Shown here in pieces: positions 20,908 to 33,100 of a stretch of DNA of 64,000 bases. Source of the stretch: Chloranthus sessilifolius (Eukaryota; Streptophyta; Magnoliopsida; Chloranthales; Chloranthaceae); the NCBI GenBank assembly GCA_021018995.1, contig CM037596.1, forward strand, positions 90,341,184 through 90,405,183. The letters run 5' to 3'. The notes under the pieces are model-generated. The model searched no databases. It was not told the origin of the DNA and saw only the letters and a program-made list of their open reading frames with translations. The position numbers and the translations under genes were made by a program. Numbering within the stretch: the first letter of the stretch is position 1; each line of letters begins with the position of its first letter.

Positions 20908-22219
20908 TCTACCCTCCCAGCACCCAATAAGCGAGACAAACATTTGGTAATTGACATTTGTGGAAAAAAGGTTAAATATCATTTGTAATATTACTGATTT
21001 CACAGCTCATTGGCTAAGATGAGTTTTTAAATTATTTAAAAAAAAAAATATGATCTAACCAATGCACATATATTCTATGCAGGGTGTCAACTTGATAATC
21101 ATTAACGGGTATTAATCCATAAAAGACCGACACAAATTGGCCGATACCAATAAGGAGGATATCTTTTTCAACTTTTAAAAGGTGTGAACTTAAAACCGAG
21201 CGAGTCAGTCTGGATATACGGGGATTATGCTAGATTGGAATCTCCCCCAATCAAAACTTGATTAAATGCATGAGTAACATTAAATGTTGAGTCAAATCGA
21301 GGGAAATGGCGTGCCTTACCAAACCATAAAACAAAGAAAAAAACAAAACCAGCTGCCTTCTTTGACTCTAAGTTAGGAGTGATGTTAATGTCACACCTTG
21401 GTTTATTAGTTAGACACCGATTCCTTCACTATTGTTGTGTTTTTTCATGTTGGGCAAACTTTGAGTTTCATTAATAGCAAACTAGCATTTATTTTTTCCT
21501 AATACTGAGAATTTTTGAATTCTGCTTTTAGTGGAAATTTAGAATAGCTTCAGTCTTGAGGCATAAGCATTGGGAAGTGTGAAATCATACACATGGCTCG
21601 ATTAGTGGGCCAAAAGAGTGATACCGATACGTATCGATTAGCCCTCTCAGCACCCAATAAGCGAGACAAACATTTGGTAATTGACATTTGTGAGGAAAAA
21701 GGTTAAGTATCATTTGTAATATTACTGATTTTCACAGCTCAATGGCTAAGATGAGTTTTTAAATTATTTAAAAAAAAAATATGATCTAACCAATGCACAT
21801 ATATTCTATGCAAGGTGTCAACTTGAGTATCGGTAACGGGTATTAATCCATAGAAGACCGACACAAATCGGCCGATACCAATAAGGAGGATATCTGTTTC
21901 AACTTTTAAAATGTGTGAACTTAAAACCGGGTGAGTCAGTCAAAAGCGTGATTTTTACCTTTCGAAATAAGATTGGAAGAGCAGATGAGGGTTGGATATA
22001 AGGGGATTATGCTAGATTGGAATCTCCCCCAATCAAAACTTGATTAAATACATGAGTAACATTAAATGTTGAGTCTAATTGAGGGAAATGGCGTGCCTTA
22101 CCAAACCATAAAACAAAGAAAAAAACAAAACCAGCTGCCTTCTATGAGTATAAGTTAGGATTGATGTTAATGTCACACCTTGGTTTATTAGTTAGACACT
22201 AATTTCATCACTATTATTG
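20908..22219. repeat. Large direct duplication, units about 530 and 580 bp
   Basis: 20908-21434 and 21639-22219 align over almost their whole length, separated by 204 bp. The second copy has about 50 extra bases at about 21940-21992 that the first lacks. No tRNA primer site or polypurine tract lies between them, so a segmental duplication is more likely than an LTR pair. Confidence 0.8.
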
Positions 22220-22839
22220 GTACGAGAATAAAGTAGCTTTGAAATTATACGGGAAGAAAGAACAAATTTCTGCAATCTCAGGAAAATCTCAAAAATTAAA
22301 AAAAAAGATTAATAGTTTTTATTTGTTATGATCAAACTCAGGTTTTAAGCGGAAAAAAATGTTTTCCGGAAAAAAAAAGTCTAGAACACATTTTTTCAGA
22401 AAGAACATGAATTTTTCTAAAATAACATTTTTTTGAAGTTATTTTAAAAAAAAAAAACATGTTTTTTGTCACTATGCATACAACTAATAGAATGGGTTAG
22501 AAAGAGGTTTCCCTCGAGTAAGGGCTACGTTTCCGTTAGAGTTTCACTTAGTTTCCTTTTCATCTCCTTATATATAGGGTTGCCAACGGGCCGGGCGCCC
22601 CAAAAATCTAGCCTCGCCCTACCTTCTAAGGCTTTGACCCAACCCGACCCTAACTTAAGCGGATTTTGATATGCCCAGCCCTAACCTTACACTCGGCGGG
22701 TCAAGCGTTGTGATATGTTGTATACGATTTGTTCTTTTTAATTCTTGTAAGAATTCACTGAAATTTTTATTTTTTTTCCACTTATCGCTAGTGCTTGTAA
22801 AATTTCTAAATTAAAATGCAAATAAAAACAGAAATTTAT
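22220..22839. other. AT-rich sequence, nothing recognised
   Basis: Contains A- and T-runs around 22300-22460 and GACCC-type words at 22575-22705. An open frame at 22466-22669 has no recognisable product. Confidence 0.4.
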
Positions 22840-23008
22840 ACATTATATATTGATCATGATTGTGAGATCCCTTGTGTGGAAGATCGTTAGAGTTCGATTA
22901 TGGCAAATAACTTAAAAAAATTGGTCACATACCCGAACATAACCGGACATGTGACACTATTTTTGTTCATATTATTTTTGTAATCAGGAGTACAGCTTGA
23001 AGACTTGA
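22840..23008 (+). repeat. Dispersed repeat D1, copy 2, left part
   Basis: The same sequence as 33845-33990. It continues at 33619 beyond TE1, so TE1 split this copy. The last five bases, CTTGA (23004-23008), are the left target duplication of TE1. Confidence 0.85.
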
Positions 23009-23239
23009 TGTAACAGCCGCCATATTTTGAACCCGCAATCTCGAGGATGGATATGGGTCAGGACAGACATGTGCCTACCACGCAACACAATGGTCTAGTT
23101 CAATTTAAACTAGGTACCATATACACTACAAACAGTGTGTATACAAACCATAAATACAAGTTGTAATTGTACATTCTATAACACCCATACATCTAAGAAC
23201 AGGTAATGGATTGCCAACCATGGCCTGATGGTTGGACTC

Positions 23240-24560
23240 GTCAAAGAATAGACTAGCCAAGACAAGCAGTTAGGGGGTTGCCTCGACACCTGAGGCAAGC
23301 CCAGTAGGTTGCCTCAGCCCCTGAGGGAAGTAAAGTGTGTTGCCTTAGCACTTGAGGCAACTCAATTAATTTATTTTTCAGTTGGTTTATACACGTAACT
23401 CGTGTATTAGCTTTATATCTAATCCAAAGCCTTTTCTTTTGACTTATATGCATATACAGGTTCAACCAAATATAGGCTTTATACAAAATTTCAGCCTAAA
23501 CAGCTTGTAAGTTGTTTTGTTTGCTTATTGCCTCCACGCATATGCATGAGTCATTCTCGACTCTCATGCACGCAAGGTACACATTGCTATAAGAGCTCGC
23601 CAACCCATCTCTTCCTTTTCCTTCTCCAAACCTTTAGCAAACATACCTTTCAAATGCTGTAAAAACCATAGCCAGCCATTCACGTAACAGCTCTGCTAGA
23701 ATTCAAACCCACGGTCCTCTTCTAGCTTCAACCAGTTCTCCTTTAAGTTCTTCTCAAACTCTTAGTTTCCAACCCAGGAATTCAAAACCATAGATCACAC
23801 GGTGACTTGCGACTCGAGTAAAAGGATTGCGAAGGCAATTGCTGGTCTTGGGGAGTTCTTGCAGCCCTAGTTCTTACTAGCTCGATGAACTCGACAATGA
23901 CACACGTTCGACGTCATCTAGTCGTAATCCCAAGCACACCAAAAAGGTATACCGTAAACGAGCCAAGTACTAGACTAAGTTCATTAGTTAATTTAGATCG
24001 AATATAAATCTGAGGTGTCGATTCCATGCGAACGAATCAACAGCTCAGAAATCAAGTCATGTGTGAGGGTTTCGGAGTGTAAATTTCAAACAAAACATTC
24101 TGGAACTTTCATGCAAAATTAATCAAAATTAAATTAGGTTTCCTGTGCAAATTATATAGGAAAAATGCAATAAATATATAGGGTAAAAGACCCAGCCAAT
24201 TGCTTGAGTCAAAATAAGCCAGAGTGGAGCAGAAAATACCCTGACAAGCCAGCCTGACAGGCTTGCCATGGCAAGGCTTAAGTTGCCGCGGCAAGGTGTT
24301 GGTTGAGTGGTTTGCCGTGACAAGCATGTCCTTGCCGCGGCAACCCTATGATTTGACCACGGTACGGTATTTTAGTCATAACGTTTGACCCCAAACTCCG
24401 ATTGGCACGACTCATGATGCGTTGGAAAGGGGACAACGAGCCCTATAACTTTCATGCATTAAATAATTCATGAATCTAACGATTAAAGGGTCAAAATGTC
24501 ATGACAAGTTGAGGCAAGCTGAGAGACTTGCCTCTGCAAGAGGCAACCCTGTGTCTAAGA
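23240..24560. repeat. TE1 LTR palindrome words, core TTGCCGCGGCAA
   Basis: Two clusters, about 23260-23360 (TTGCCTC...GAGGCAA arms) and about 24245-24550 (TTGCCATGGCAA, TTGCCGCGGCAA, TTGCCTCTGCAAGAGGCAA). The same clusters recur in the 3' LTR at about 30395-30515 and 31400-31695. Confidence 0.75.
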
Positions 24561-25244
24561 CAGTTTGAAGCCATATCTGTCATGGGTTTGGAGTGATGTT
24601 CGATGAATGTTTAGGTATGCATATGCTGGTCCAAGATTGATGTAGAAGTGATGTATGATTTTAATAAGATCCGTTTGACATATAGGCTATGAATGATTAG
24701 ATATGTATGCTAAGACCATGCTAAGTGCAGCTCGACATATGCGTTCATGTGACAAACATGTCAGACCAGTTTAGATATAAGAAGGATGCTAGATCAGTTT
24801 AGATAAACATTTATGAATCATAATGCAAGTTTAGATTTGACGTGTGATTAATGAATGAATAAGATAGACCAGTTTTGATGCATAGTTAGCTTAGTTCGAT
24901 AGATGAATATTCATGATTATGCTAATTTCAATTTAAATGAATGCTTTTGCATGACTATGCTCGTGTCAAGTTTGATGAATAGATATGTATGATAAGGATC
25001 TAAGCAGTTGCGACGTAGGGCTGTTATGCTAATTAAATTAGATGTGTGATTATAAATGATGATACGATCAGTTATGCTAACTCATATCTATTCATGATAT
25101 GAATAGTTATGCTAACTCAGTTATACTAGTTCAGTTTTGCTATATCATATCTGTTCATGATGTTCTTGCATACATGTTAGCATGCCTTGTTCATGTACTG
25201 TTATCCTTGATGTCATGTATGCATCTTTGTTCTCATCTTGAAAT

Positions 25245-25392
25245 AAGTGATCTCGCTAACTCGGAAACTTGATATCTTGTCCAAGTGATCCCGCTAACTC
25301 GAGAGCTTGATTTTCTCGGTTCAAGTGATCCCGCTAACTCGGGAGCTTATTTTTTCGGTCCAAGTGATCCCTCTAACTCGGGAGCTTGATTT
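25245..25392 (+). repeat. Tandem repeat in TE1 5' LTR with CCCGCTAACTCGGG stem
   Basis: About four units of 35-45 bases, each with AAGTGATC then a self-complementary CCCGCTAACTCGGG and GAGCTT. The corresponding array in the 3' LTR is 32700-32835, with different unit decay. Confidence 0.8.
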
Positions 25393-26174
25393 TCTTGTTT
25401 CTTGTATATGTCTTGTTTTAGTATAATTTCTGTAATTATCCAGCATAGTTCCTTGTCAGTATGATTTCTCGTATTTATTCAGCATGACTCTGTCAGCATG
25501 ATACAATATTTGCATGATTTACTGCTTGTTATGCTATATGTTGCTAGAATAGATACGATGTTAGAATAGAGAGAAGAGGATATATAATGTGCTTTATTTT
25601 ATTATGCATCTAAAAGTGAATTTGATAATCTAACATATAACTTAACACTTGAAATTTCCCTGCTGAGCTTCAATGATAGCTCATCCTACGACTTCATGTC
25701 TTAGCTGCAGATATTGACACGAGAGTGACCCAACATACCAGCCTGAGGAGGGAGAGGAAAAAGAGGACGAGGAGGACGAGAAGGAGGATTCTGCAGCAGA
25801 ATTCTTTCCTAAATAGGTGAGAGAGAGTGATAGATAGATTTGTTTTAAAACATGTATAATTCAGCAGAATGATGTGTTTTGAGATATTGGTATACGTCAT
25901 GTATAGGTTTCGTTCCATTGTTTAGATGACGTGTGACCGTCATCGGTGGAAGGCTATACATGACTTTTGTTTATATTTTGCATATTTTCCTGCTTTTGGA
26001 TAGATGAATGAATATCGGTTGCTGCCATATTTCTTCGTATCAGAGTTAATTAAATTCGCTTTTGCAATTGTAACACTTTGTACACGATGCCCTTGTATGA
26101 TAGGATCATGTTAGGTGATCCGACGGCGCGACCTTTCCCATATACAATAAGGGGAAAAGTCGAGTTGTCACAGG

Positions 26175-26186
26175 TGGTATCAGAGC
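26175..26186 (+). promoter_or_regulatory. TE1 primer-binding site (tRNA-iMet)
   Basis: TGGTATCAGAGC starts two bases after the 5' LTR end. This is the standard initiator-tRNA-Met complement of plant LTR retrotransposons and fixes the element as plus-strand. Confidence 0.95.
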
Positions 26187-26485
26187 CTGGCGTTAAGTCT
26201 TTGGAGACTTAACTCTGGCGCAGATATATGGCACGACTTCTGATATTTGTTCCGTTGTAGAGCCTAGGCTTTAGGTCTTCTAGGGACTTAAGGATATAGT
26301 AGTAGGTTCTGTTTAGAGCATAGATTGTGGATCTTTACGACCACGTTTGACTGAAGTACTCAGTCAATAGTGATCGAAGTATGCCGTTAGGATCCGAGTT
26401 AGGAGGTAAATTTTGTCAAGTCATGGGCTCATGATGATCACGATCATTGTTAATTGGAATATTTGTTTCATTTTGACAGATCAAT

Positions 26486-27130
26486 ATGGCAAATTGCAAA
26501 AGAGCTAGAACCACGCATGCTGGGAAGAATGATCATGAACAAACTAGGCAACTACTGGAGACAATGGTCAGAACGATGGCCCAGCAGACTGAGTTACTTA
26601 CAGTAATAGTACAGCCCACTGCACGCACTTCTTTGCATACACTCATTGAGCCATGCACACGGTGCGAAATACAACACAAGACGGGGAAATGTAGATGGGT
26701 TTAGGGTTTAGGACATTTGACAAAAGATATGGCAGACTAGGGTTTAGGGTTCAGGTGAGTGTTTTAGATATGGCATACTAGGATATTTGACAAAAGATTT
26801 CCCTACGAAAAAAATGAAAAAGACGACACCCGAATCTTAGCAACCTGCTCAAGGTGTTTATCCGAAACTGACTATATCTACACCTTCAGGATCACTCGAA
26901 CCCTACTATAACGGGAGCGTTCAGAGTTTCACAAACTTCGTGCACCTCTTCATCCATTCCGTTAGCATTCTGTGGAAAATGTGGGAAGACACATAAGATG
27001 GACGAATGCCGTAGAGCATCTGGGGCGTGCTTTCATTGTGGTATGATGGGACATCGGATTAAGGAGTGCCCAGAGATGGTGGGAATGACATCAAAGGCAG
27101 CACAAGATGCCCAAACCAGCAATGCTATTA
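26486..27130 (+). pseudogene. TE1 gag remnant with zinc knuckles
   Basis: The opening frame from 26486 (MANCKRARTTHAG) carries a helical segment and a CTRCEIQHKTGKC partial knuckle, and stops at 26702-26704. It resembles the TE2 gag start (TMAQ and CTRCGKRHKT). Downstream, in an interrupted frame, 26968-27075 encodes CGKCGKTHKMDEC followed by CFHCGMMGHRIKEC, a CCHC knuckle of Ty3/gypsy nucleocapsid. A short TTTAGGG-like insertion lies between them at about 26699-26750. The first two-thirds of a typical gag (matrix/capsid) are missing. Confidence 0.75.
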
Positions 27131-27287
27131 TCTAAGGTGTGTGAACGATTTAGTTATAAGTTATTTAAATTATTTATGAGAAAGGTGCATCTAGGTAAAT
27201 AATGCATATCTGTATGTATGCATCTAGTATGTTGTTTCTTTCATTAATAATAACTTTATATTTTTAAGTACTTTACAATTATATCAA

Positions 27288-27480
27288 GAGGATGCATACT
27301 TGTTGTATGAGGCACATGTTTTGGTAGATCCTGGATCGACACATTCTTTTGTTACACTCAATTTTCTGAAAAGTTGAGAAAGTTGGGAGCCACCCCAGAA
27401 CCTCTCGACTTTATTGTGACGTGTCAGTCCCGACTAGATAGTCTGTCACTACTAACATGGTATGTCGATCAATCATCGTC
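27288..27480 (+). pseudogene. TE1 retropepsin remnant
   Basis: Encodes YEAHVLVDPGSTHSFV, the retropepsin active-site loop (D-x-G-[ST]), followed by a frame break near 27375. The neighbouring LLDMQGFDVILGMDWL segment at about 27530-27580 is the usual protease C-terminal strand. Confidence 0.75.
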
Positions 27481-27518
27481 GTAATCCAAGGTCACGATGA
27501 ATATGAAGTAGTAGCCGA

Positions 27519-28065
27519 GTGATCTTACTTAATTTACTCGATATGCAAGGATTCGATGTAATCCTTGGCATGGATTGGCTATCCAATCATCATACGAGCA
27601 TTGATTATAGAAGTAGATTGCCAATAGCCTGTGACTTCCCTAATGTATTTTCTGCTGAGTTGTCAGGATTTTTGCCTGACAGGGAAGTGGAATTCGCCAG
27701 TGATTTAGCCCCGGGCACCGAGGAGGTATCAAAGGCGCCTTATCGAATGACACTAGCGGAGTTGAAAGAACTCAAGGAGTAGTTGCAAGAGCTTATTGAC
27801 AAAGGGTTTATTTGACCGAGCGTGATATTTCGAAGACAGCTTTCTAAACATGCTATGGTCACTACAAGTTTCTCGTCATTCCCTTTAGATTGGACCATTC
27901 CTAGTTTTGGGCATATTTGGCAAGGTAGCATACCGAGTTGCGTTACCTCCACATCTATCCAGCGTACACGATGTCTTCCACGTGTCTATGCTAGGAAGTA
28001 TGGTAGAGATCCAACCCACGTGTTGGATTATCACCTACTCGATGTCCAGGAAGATTTAGCAGAGA
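27519..28065 (+). pseudogene. TE1 pol remnant: RT start fused to integrase C-terminus
   Basis: 27520-27600 is the protease end; 27640-27820 is the RT N-terminal leader (DFPNVFSAELSGF, REVEF, APYRM, ELKELKE). After about 27830 the RT catalytic core never appears. At about 27928-27990 the frame reads AYRVALPPHLSSVHDVFHVSML, here cited as its two halves AYRVALPPHLSS and VHDVFHVSML, the hallmark of the Ty3/gypsy integrase C-terminal region. About 3 kb of a standard pol is missing, joined by deletion. Confidence 0.8.
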
Positions 28066-28164
28066 CCAAATTTTATGAACGACACGTATTTTACTCGTAT
28101 TTGTCCAATGGAAGCATCACTGTTCACATGAGGCTACCTGGGAATGCGAAGCTACCTAGGTAAG

Positions 28165-28680
28165 TCGTTTATTTTATTGTAGAATCAGTTAATACATATG
28201 ATCTAAAAATTTTCGTATGAATTTCCAGTATAGATATGTATACAGTTCTATATGCATTAAATGGAAAATAATTTTTCCCATACCTTATATGCACTCTTAC
28301 TATATATCATATATATAAATATCACTACTTAAAGTAAAACAGCAAAACTATATTCAAATATGGGCTTAAACGCTAACTAATAAGTTAGTTAAACAAATTG
28401 AGTATGGATTTAGTAGAAACTAAAATATTTGGAGCATGTAAAAACATAAAAGTTATTCTCTGTGGTAGGGTCTCTGGTTCTCTTTCCCTCCCGAGCTACA
28501 CACCCATGGTTTGAGTTCAACACTTTCATGATTTCGCACCAAGTTTGTTGACTGTTGGAGATTCAAGTTTAGCTTCGCTCCTTTATCTTAGTTTCAGCAT
28601 TTTATTCCTCATTTTGGCACATTGGAGGTAAAACCCTCCTTCCTTCTTTTATCACTATTCTTTTCAAATCTTTGAAATAC
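28165..28680. other. TE1 spacer before the accessory ORF
   Basis: AT-rich sequence with no coding signal. Unlike the matching positions in TE2 and TE3, no palindrome tract is visible here. Confidence 0.5.
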
Positions 28681-28681
28681 C

Positions 28682-29740
28682 ATGCCTCCAAAAAAGACCA
28701 TGGAACCAGATTGGCTTATAAAAGAATCATGACTCCTACCTAATGACCGGACTGTATGGTCATTACGGTATCTTGAACAGGCGGGTTTAGACGCCTTATT
28801 CCAGCTCATCCACACACACTTTTATCCACGCCTTGTTCGTTTATTTTACCAAAAGTTAAAAAAAAAATAAAAAATGAGTTCTTTGGCCAATTAGATACTG
28901 AAATCGATGGCCGAAAGTTTCATTTTGAATTGCAAGACATAGCTACGACTATGGATTGCAGTCATATATATGACGAGAGCCGACGTCTACAAACCCCTCG
29001 CCCCACTGAAATTCCATCACATCATAGCCAAGCTGACTAGGGGGACAGCCCGCTCTCAGTCTCGCTGTTTGGCGCAACTAATTATCACAACATATGTGGT
29101 TTCTCGATTGTGTTTTTATTGTAATTTGTACCCCATGCAACACAAGCACGAAAGACGTGACTCTCTATTGCAAGCTTTGTTTGTCGTACATGTGAATCAT
29201 TGGGTTAATGCCCCAAAGGTTGTTTGGGAGGGCATTGAATATGCCAACATCCACCTTCTTAATCTGGTACCTACCCCCATGATCGCATGCCCTTCTCCCC
29301 GTTTAATTTCCCGACTCCTTGAGGGTCATCAAGATGTTCCTAATCAGGAGTCGTATCAAGTGCCTCCTGGTGAGGAGTTACGCACCGACAATATTTGGGT
29401 ATTTACCCCGCCACCTGGAAGCAAATATACCAACGCTCTCAGCTTGCAGTGCAAACTTGTAACGCACGACAAGCCATTCCTTTCCCCCCACAACAGTCCC
29501 GTGCCACACCATCGGCACCAACTCAAGAAGCCCCAACTCCGTCTCAACCTGAACCGATTCCCTTGAGTGAAGAGGTTGTTCCCTTTGCCAACCTTGCTCG
29601 GCAACTGCGCGAGAATCATCAAGAAACCCTCCAACAGTTCGACAACCTCCACCGAAATAATTACATGCTTCACCAACGTGTCGATTTGATTAAGGAGGCT
29701 ACTACCTTCCTCATGGCGCATACTTTCTGATCCACCTCTA
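28682..29740 (+). pseudogene. TE1 accessory ORF, PRLVRLFYQ family
   Basis: Starts with ATG at 28682 (MPPKKTMEPDWL), has a TGA at 28730, and shifts frame in an A-run at about 28858-28868 and near 29430. Readable parts: TVWSLRYLEQAGL, YPRLVRLFYQKLK (about 28823-28860), a variable linker, CFYCNLYPMQHKHERRDSLL (about 29113-29170), NHWVNAPKVVWEGIEY, a proline-rich stretch (29490-29570) and a C-terminal helical segment with LARQLRENHQETLQQF. TE2 has the same order, with NYLNNAGL, PRLVRLFYQ, FHANLYPMRH and a proline-rich linker. This resembles the plant family usually labelled putative plant transposon protein. Function is unknown; position corresponds to the env-like or aORF slot. Confidence 0.75.
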
Positions 29741-30132
29741 CTCCTTACGTTGGTTGAGCACACAACTACAAGTCAGTATACACTAGAGATGCAGCGACTT
29801 TCATACCAGAGGTTGCTCCGAGGGATGCCAGACCATCCTCAGCTGGCGTGAGTCAGCAGCGATCATGGCCTGGTGAGTATTACACTCACCTTTATATAAT
29901 ACTACTGCACTTAATTTAGTGTCCTTTATAGTATTCTAAATTTGTTCCATGTGTATCCATCAGTTTCTCGAATATATTTTTACCTATGTATGAGTTCCCC
30001 TGCCTTGCTTTCCTATTGAGGTTTGCCTTGTCATCAGTTATGCTTTCAATCTCCTCGTATGACAACAGTGTATACATTGTGCCTTAGTTCCTTTCCCCCG
30101 TCTTCGTTTATTTTCGAGGACGAAAATCCCTT
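29741..30132. other. TE1 3' untranslated spacer
   Basis: No coding signal. It includes TTCGAGGACGAAAATC (about 30112), a conserved segment before the polypurine tract of this group that is also found, complemented, in TE2 at about 37425-37440. Confidence 0.6.
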
Positions 30133-30145
30133 AAGTAGGGGAGGG
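30133..30145 (+). promoter_or_regulatory. TE1 polypurine tract
   Basis: AAGTAGGGGAGGG lies directly before the 3' LTR start TGTAACA; it primes plus-strand synthesis. Confidence 0.9.
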
Positions 30146-33100
30146 TGTAACAACCGCCATATTTTGAACCCGCAGTCTCGAGGATGGATATGGGTCAGGA
30201 CAGACATGTGCCTACCACACAACACAATGGTCTAGTTCAATTTAAACTAGGTACCATATACACCACAAACAGTGTGTATACAAACCATAAATACAAGTTA
30301 TAATTGTACATTCTATAACACCCATACATCTAAGAACAGGTAATGGATTGCCAACCATGGCCTGATGGTTGGACTCGTCAAAGAATAGACTGGCCAAGGC
30401 AAGCAGTTTGCCTCGCAAGCACTAGGGGGTTGCCTCGACACCTGAGGCAAGCCCAGTAGGTTGCTTCAGTCCCTGAGGGAAGTAAAGTGTGTTGCCTCAG
30501 TGCTTGAGGCAACTCAATTAATTTATTTTTCAGTTGGCTTATACATGTACTCTTGTATTAGCTTTATATCTAGTCCAAAGCCTTTTCTTTTGACTTATAT
30601 GCATATACAGGTTCAACCAAATATAGGTTTTATACAAAATTTCAGCCCAAATAGCTTGTAAGCTGTTTTGTTTGCTTATTGCCTCCACGCATATGCATGA
30701 GTCATTCTCGACTCTCATGCACGCAAGGTACACAGCGCTATAAGAGCTCGCCAACCCATCTCTTCCTTTTCCTTTTCCAAACCTTTAGCAAACAGACCTT
30801 TCAAATGTTGTAAAAACCACAGCCAGCCATTCACGTTACAGCTCTGCTAGAATTCAAACCCACGGTCCTCTTCTAGCTTCAACCAGTTCTTCTTTAAGTT
30901 CTTCTCAAACTCTTAGTTTCCAACCCAAGAATTCAGAACCATAGATCACACGGTGACCTACAACTCGAGTAAAAGGATTGCAAAGGCAATTGCTGGTCTC
31001 GGGGAGTTCTTGCAGCCCTAGTTCTTACTAGCTCGGTGAACTCGACACTGACACACGTTTGGCGTCATCTACTTGTAATCCCAAGCACACCAAAAAGGCA
31101 TACCGTAAACGAGCCAAGTACTAGACTAGGTTCATTAGTTAATTTAGATCGAATATAAATCTGAGGTGTCGATTCCATGCGAACGGATCAACAGCTCAGA
31201 AATCAAGTCATGTGTGAGGGTTTCAGAGTCTAAATTTCAAATAAAACATTCTGGAACTTTCATGCAAAATTAATCAAAATTAAACTAGGTTTCCTGTCCA
31301 AATTATATAGGAAAAATGCAATAAATATATAGGGTAAAAGACCTAGCCAATTGCTTGAGTCAAAATAAGCCAGAGTGGAGCAGAAAACACCCTAGCAAGC
31401 CAGCCTGACAGGCTTGCCGTGGCAAGGCTTAAGTTACCGCAACAAGGTGTTGTCTGAGTGGCTTGCCGCGGCAAGCATGTCCTTGCAGCGGCAACCCTAT
31501 GCTTTGACCACGGTTCGGTATTTTGGTCATAACATTTGACCCCAAACTCCGATTGGCACGATTCTTAGTGCGTTGGAAAGGGAACAACGAGCCCTATAAC
31601 TTTTATGAATTAACAAATCATGAATCTTATAGTTAAAGGGTCAAAATATCATGACAAGTTGAGGCAAGCTGAGAGACTTTCCTCGGCAAGAGGCAACAAC
31701 CCTGTTTCTGAGACAGGTTGAAGCCATATCTGTCATGGGTTTGGAGTGACCCATAAAACCATAAAACCATAGATTTATATACTAAAATGATACATGTAAA
31801 TGTTAGGTTTTGCACACGAGGAGCTCATACCGAGGAATCTAGTTTGAGTGCGTGCATGCATATGTACCAAGCCGTGTGTGACCTAAGGTAGGGAGTTTAC
31901 CTTGTTGAATTATGTCTTGTTTTCTTATTCATCTCTGCTTAGCAAATAAATATATGTACATAAAAGCATGCTATGTTCACGACAATTTTTGATGTATGGA
32001 TACGTAGGCGTAGGATAGTTTCCATTCGATGAATCCCTATGCTATTAATAATTTCGGTTCGATGAATGTTTAGGTATGCATATGCTAGTCCAAGATTGAT
32101 GTAGAAGTGATATATGATTTTAATAAGATCTGTTCGACATATAGGCTATGAATGATTAGATATGCATGCTAGGACCATGCTAAGTGCAGCTTGACATATG
32201 TGGTCATGTGACAAACATGTCAGACCAGTTTAGATATAAGAAGGATGCTAGATCAGTTTAGATAAATATTTATGAATCATGATGCAAGTTTAGATTTGAC
32301 GTGTGATTAATGAATGAATATGCTAGACCAGTTTTGATGAATAGTTAGCTCAGTTCAATAGATGAATATTCATGATTATGCTAATTTCAATTTAAATGAA
32401 TGCCTTTGAATGACTATGCTCGTGTCAAGTTTGATGAATAGATATGCATGATAAGGATCCAAGCAGTTGTGACTTAGGAATATTACGCTAATTAAGTTAG
32501 ATGTGTGATTATAAATGATGATACGATCAGTTATGCTAACTCATATCTGTGATATGAATAGTTATGCTAACTCAGTTATACTAGTTCAGTTTTGCTATAT
32601 CATATCTTTTCATGATATTCTTGCATACATGTTAGCATGCCTTGTTCATGTACCGTTATCCTTGATGTCATGTACACGTCTTTGTTCTCATCTTGAAATA
32701 AGTGATCCCGCTAACTCGGGAGCTTGGTATCTCGTCCAAGTGATACCGCTAACTCGGGAGCTTGACAAGTGATCTCGCTAACTCGAGAGCTTAATTTTTT
32801 CGGTCCAAGTGATCCCGCTAACTTGGGATCTTGATTTTCTTGTTTCTTGTATATGTCTTATTTCAGTATGATTTCTATAATTGTCCAGCATGATTCCTTG
32901 TCAGTATGATTCCTCGTATTTATTCAGCATGACTCTGTCAGCATGATACAATATTTGCATGATTTATTGCTTGTTATGCTATATATTGTTAGAATAGATA
33001 CGATGCTAGAATTGAGACAAGAGGAGATATCATGTGCTTCATTTTATTATGCATTTAGAAGTGAATTTGATAATCTAACATATAACTTAGCACTTGAAAT

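Larger units (their letters stand above)
23009..26172 (+). repeat. TE1 5' LTR (3164 bp)
   Basis: Starts TGTAACAGCC, ends GTTGTCACA, and aligns throughout with 30146-33618 except for a gap of about 310 bases at about 24597, where the 3' LTR has 31749-32057. Short open frames in it are not genes. Confidence 0.93.

Noticed and set aside
20908-22219. LTR pair of a small retroelement
   Set aside because: No TG...CA ends, primer site, polypurine tract or target duplication could be found.
22466-22669. Small protein at 22466-22669
   Set aside because: The frame runs through a low-complexity GACCC-word region and has no recognisable domain.
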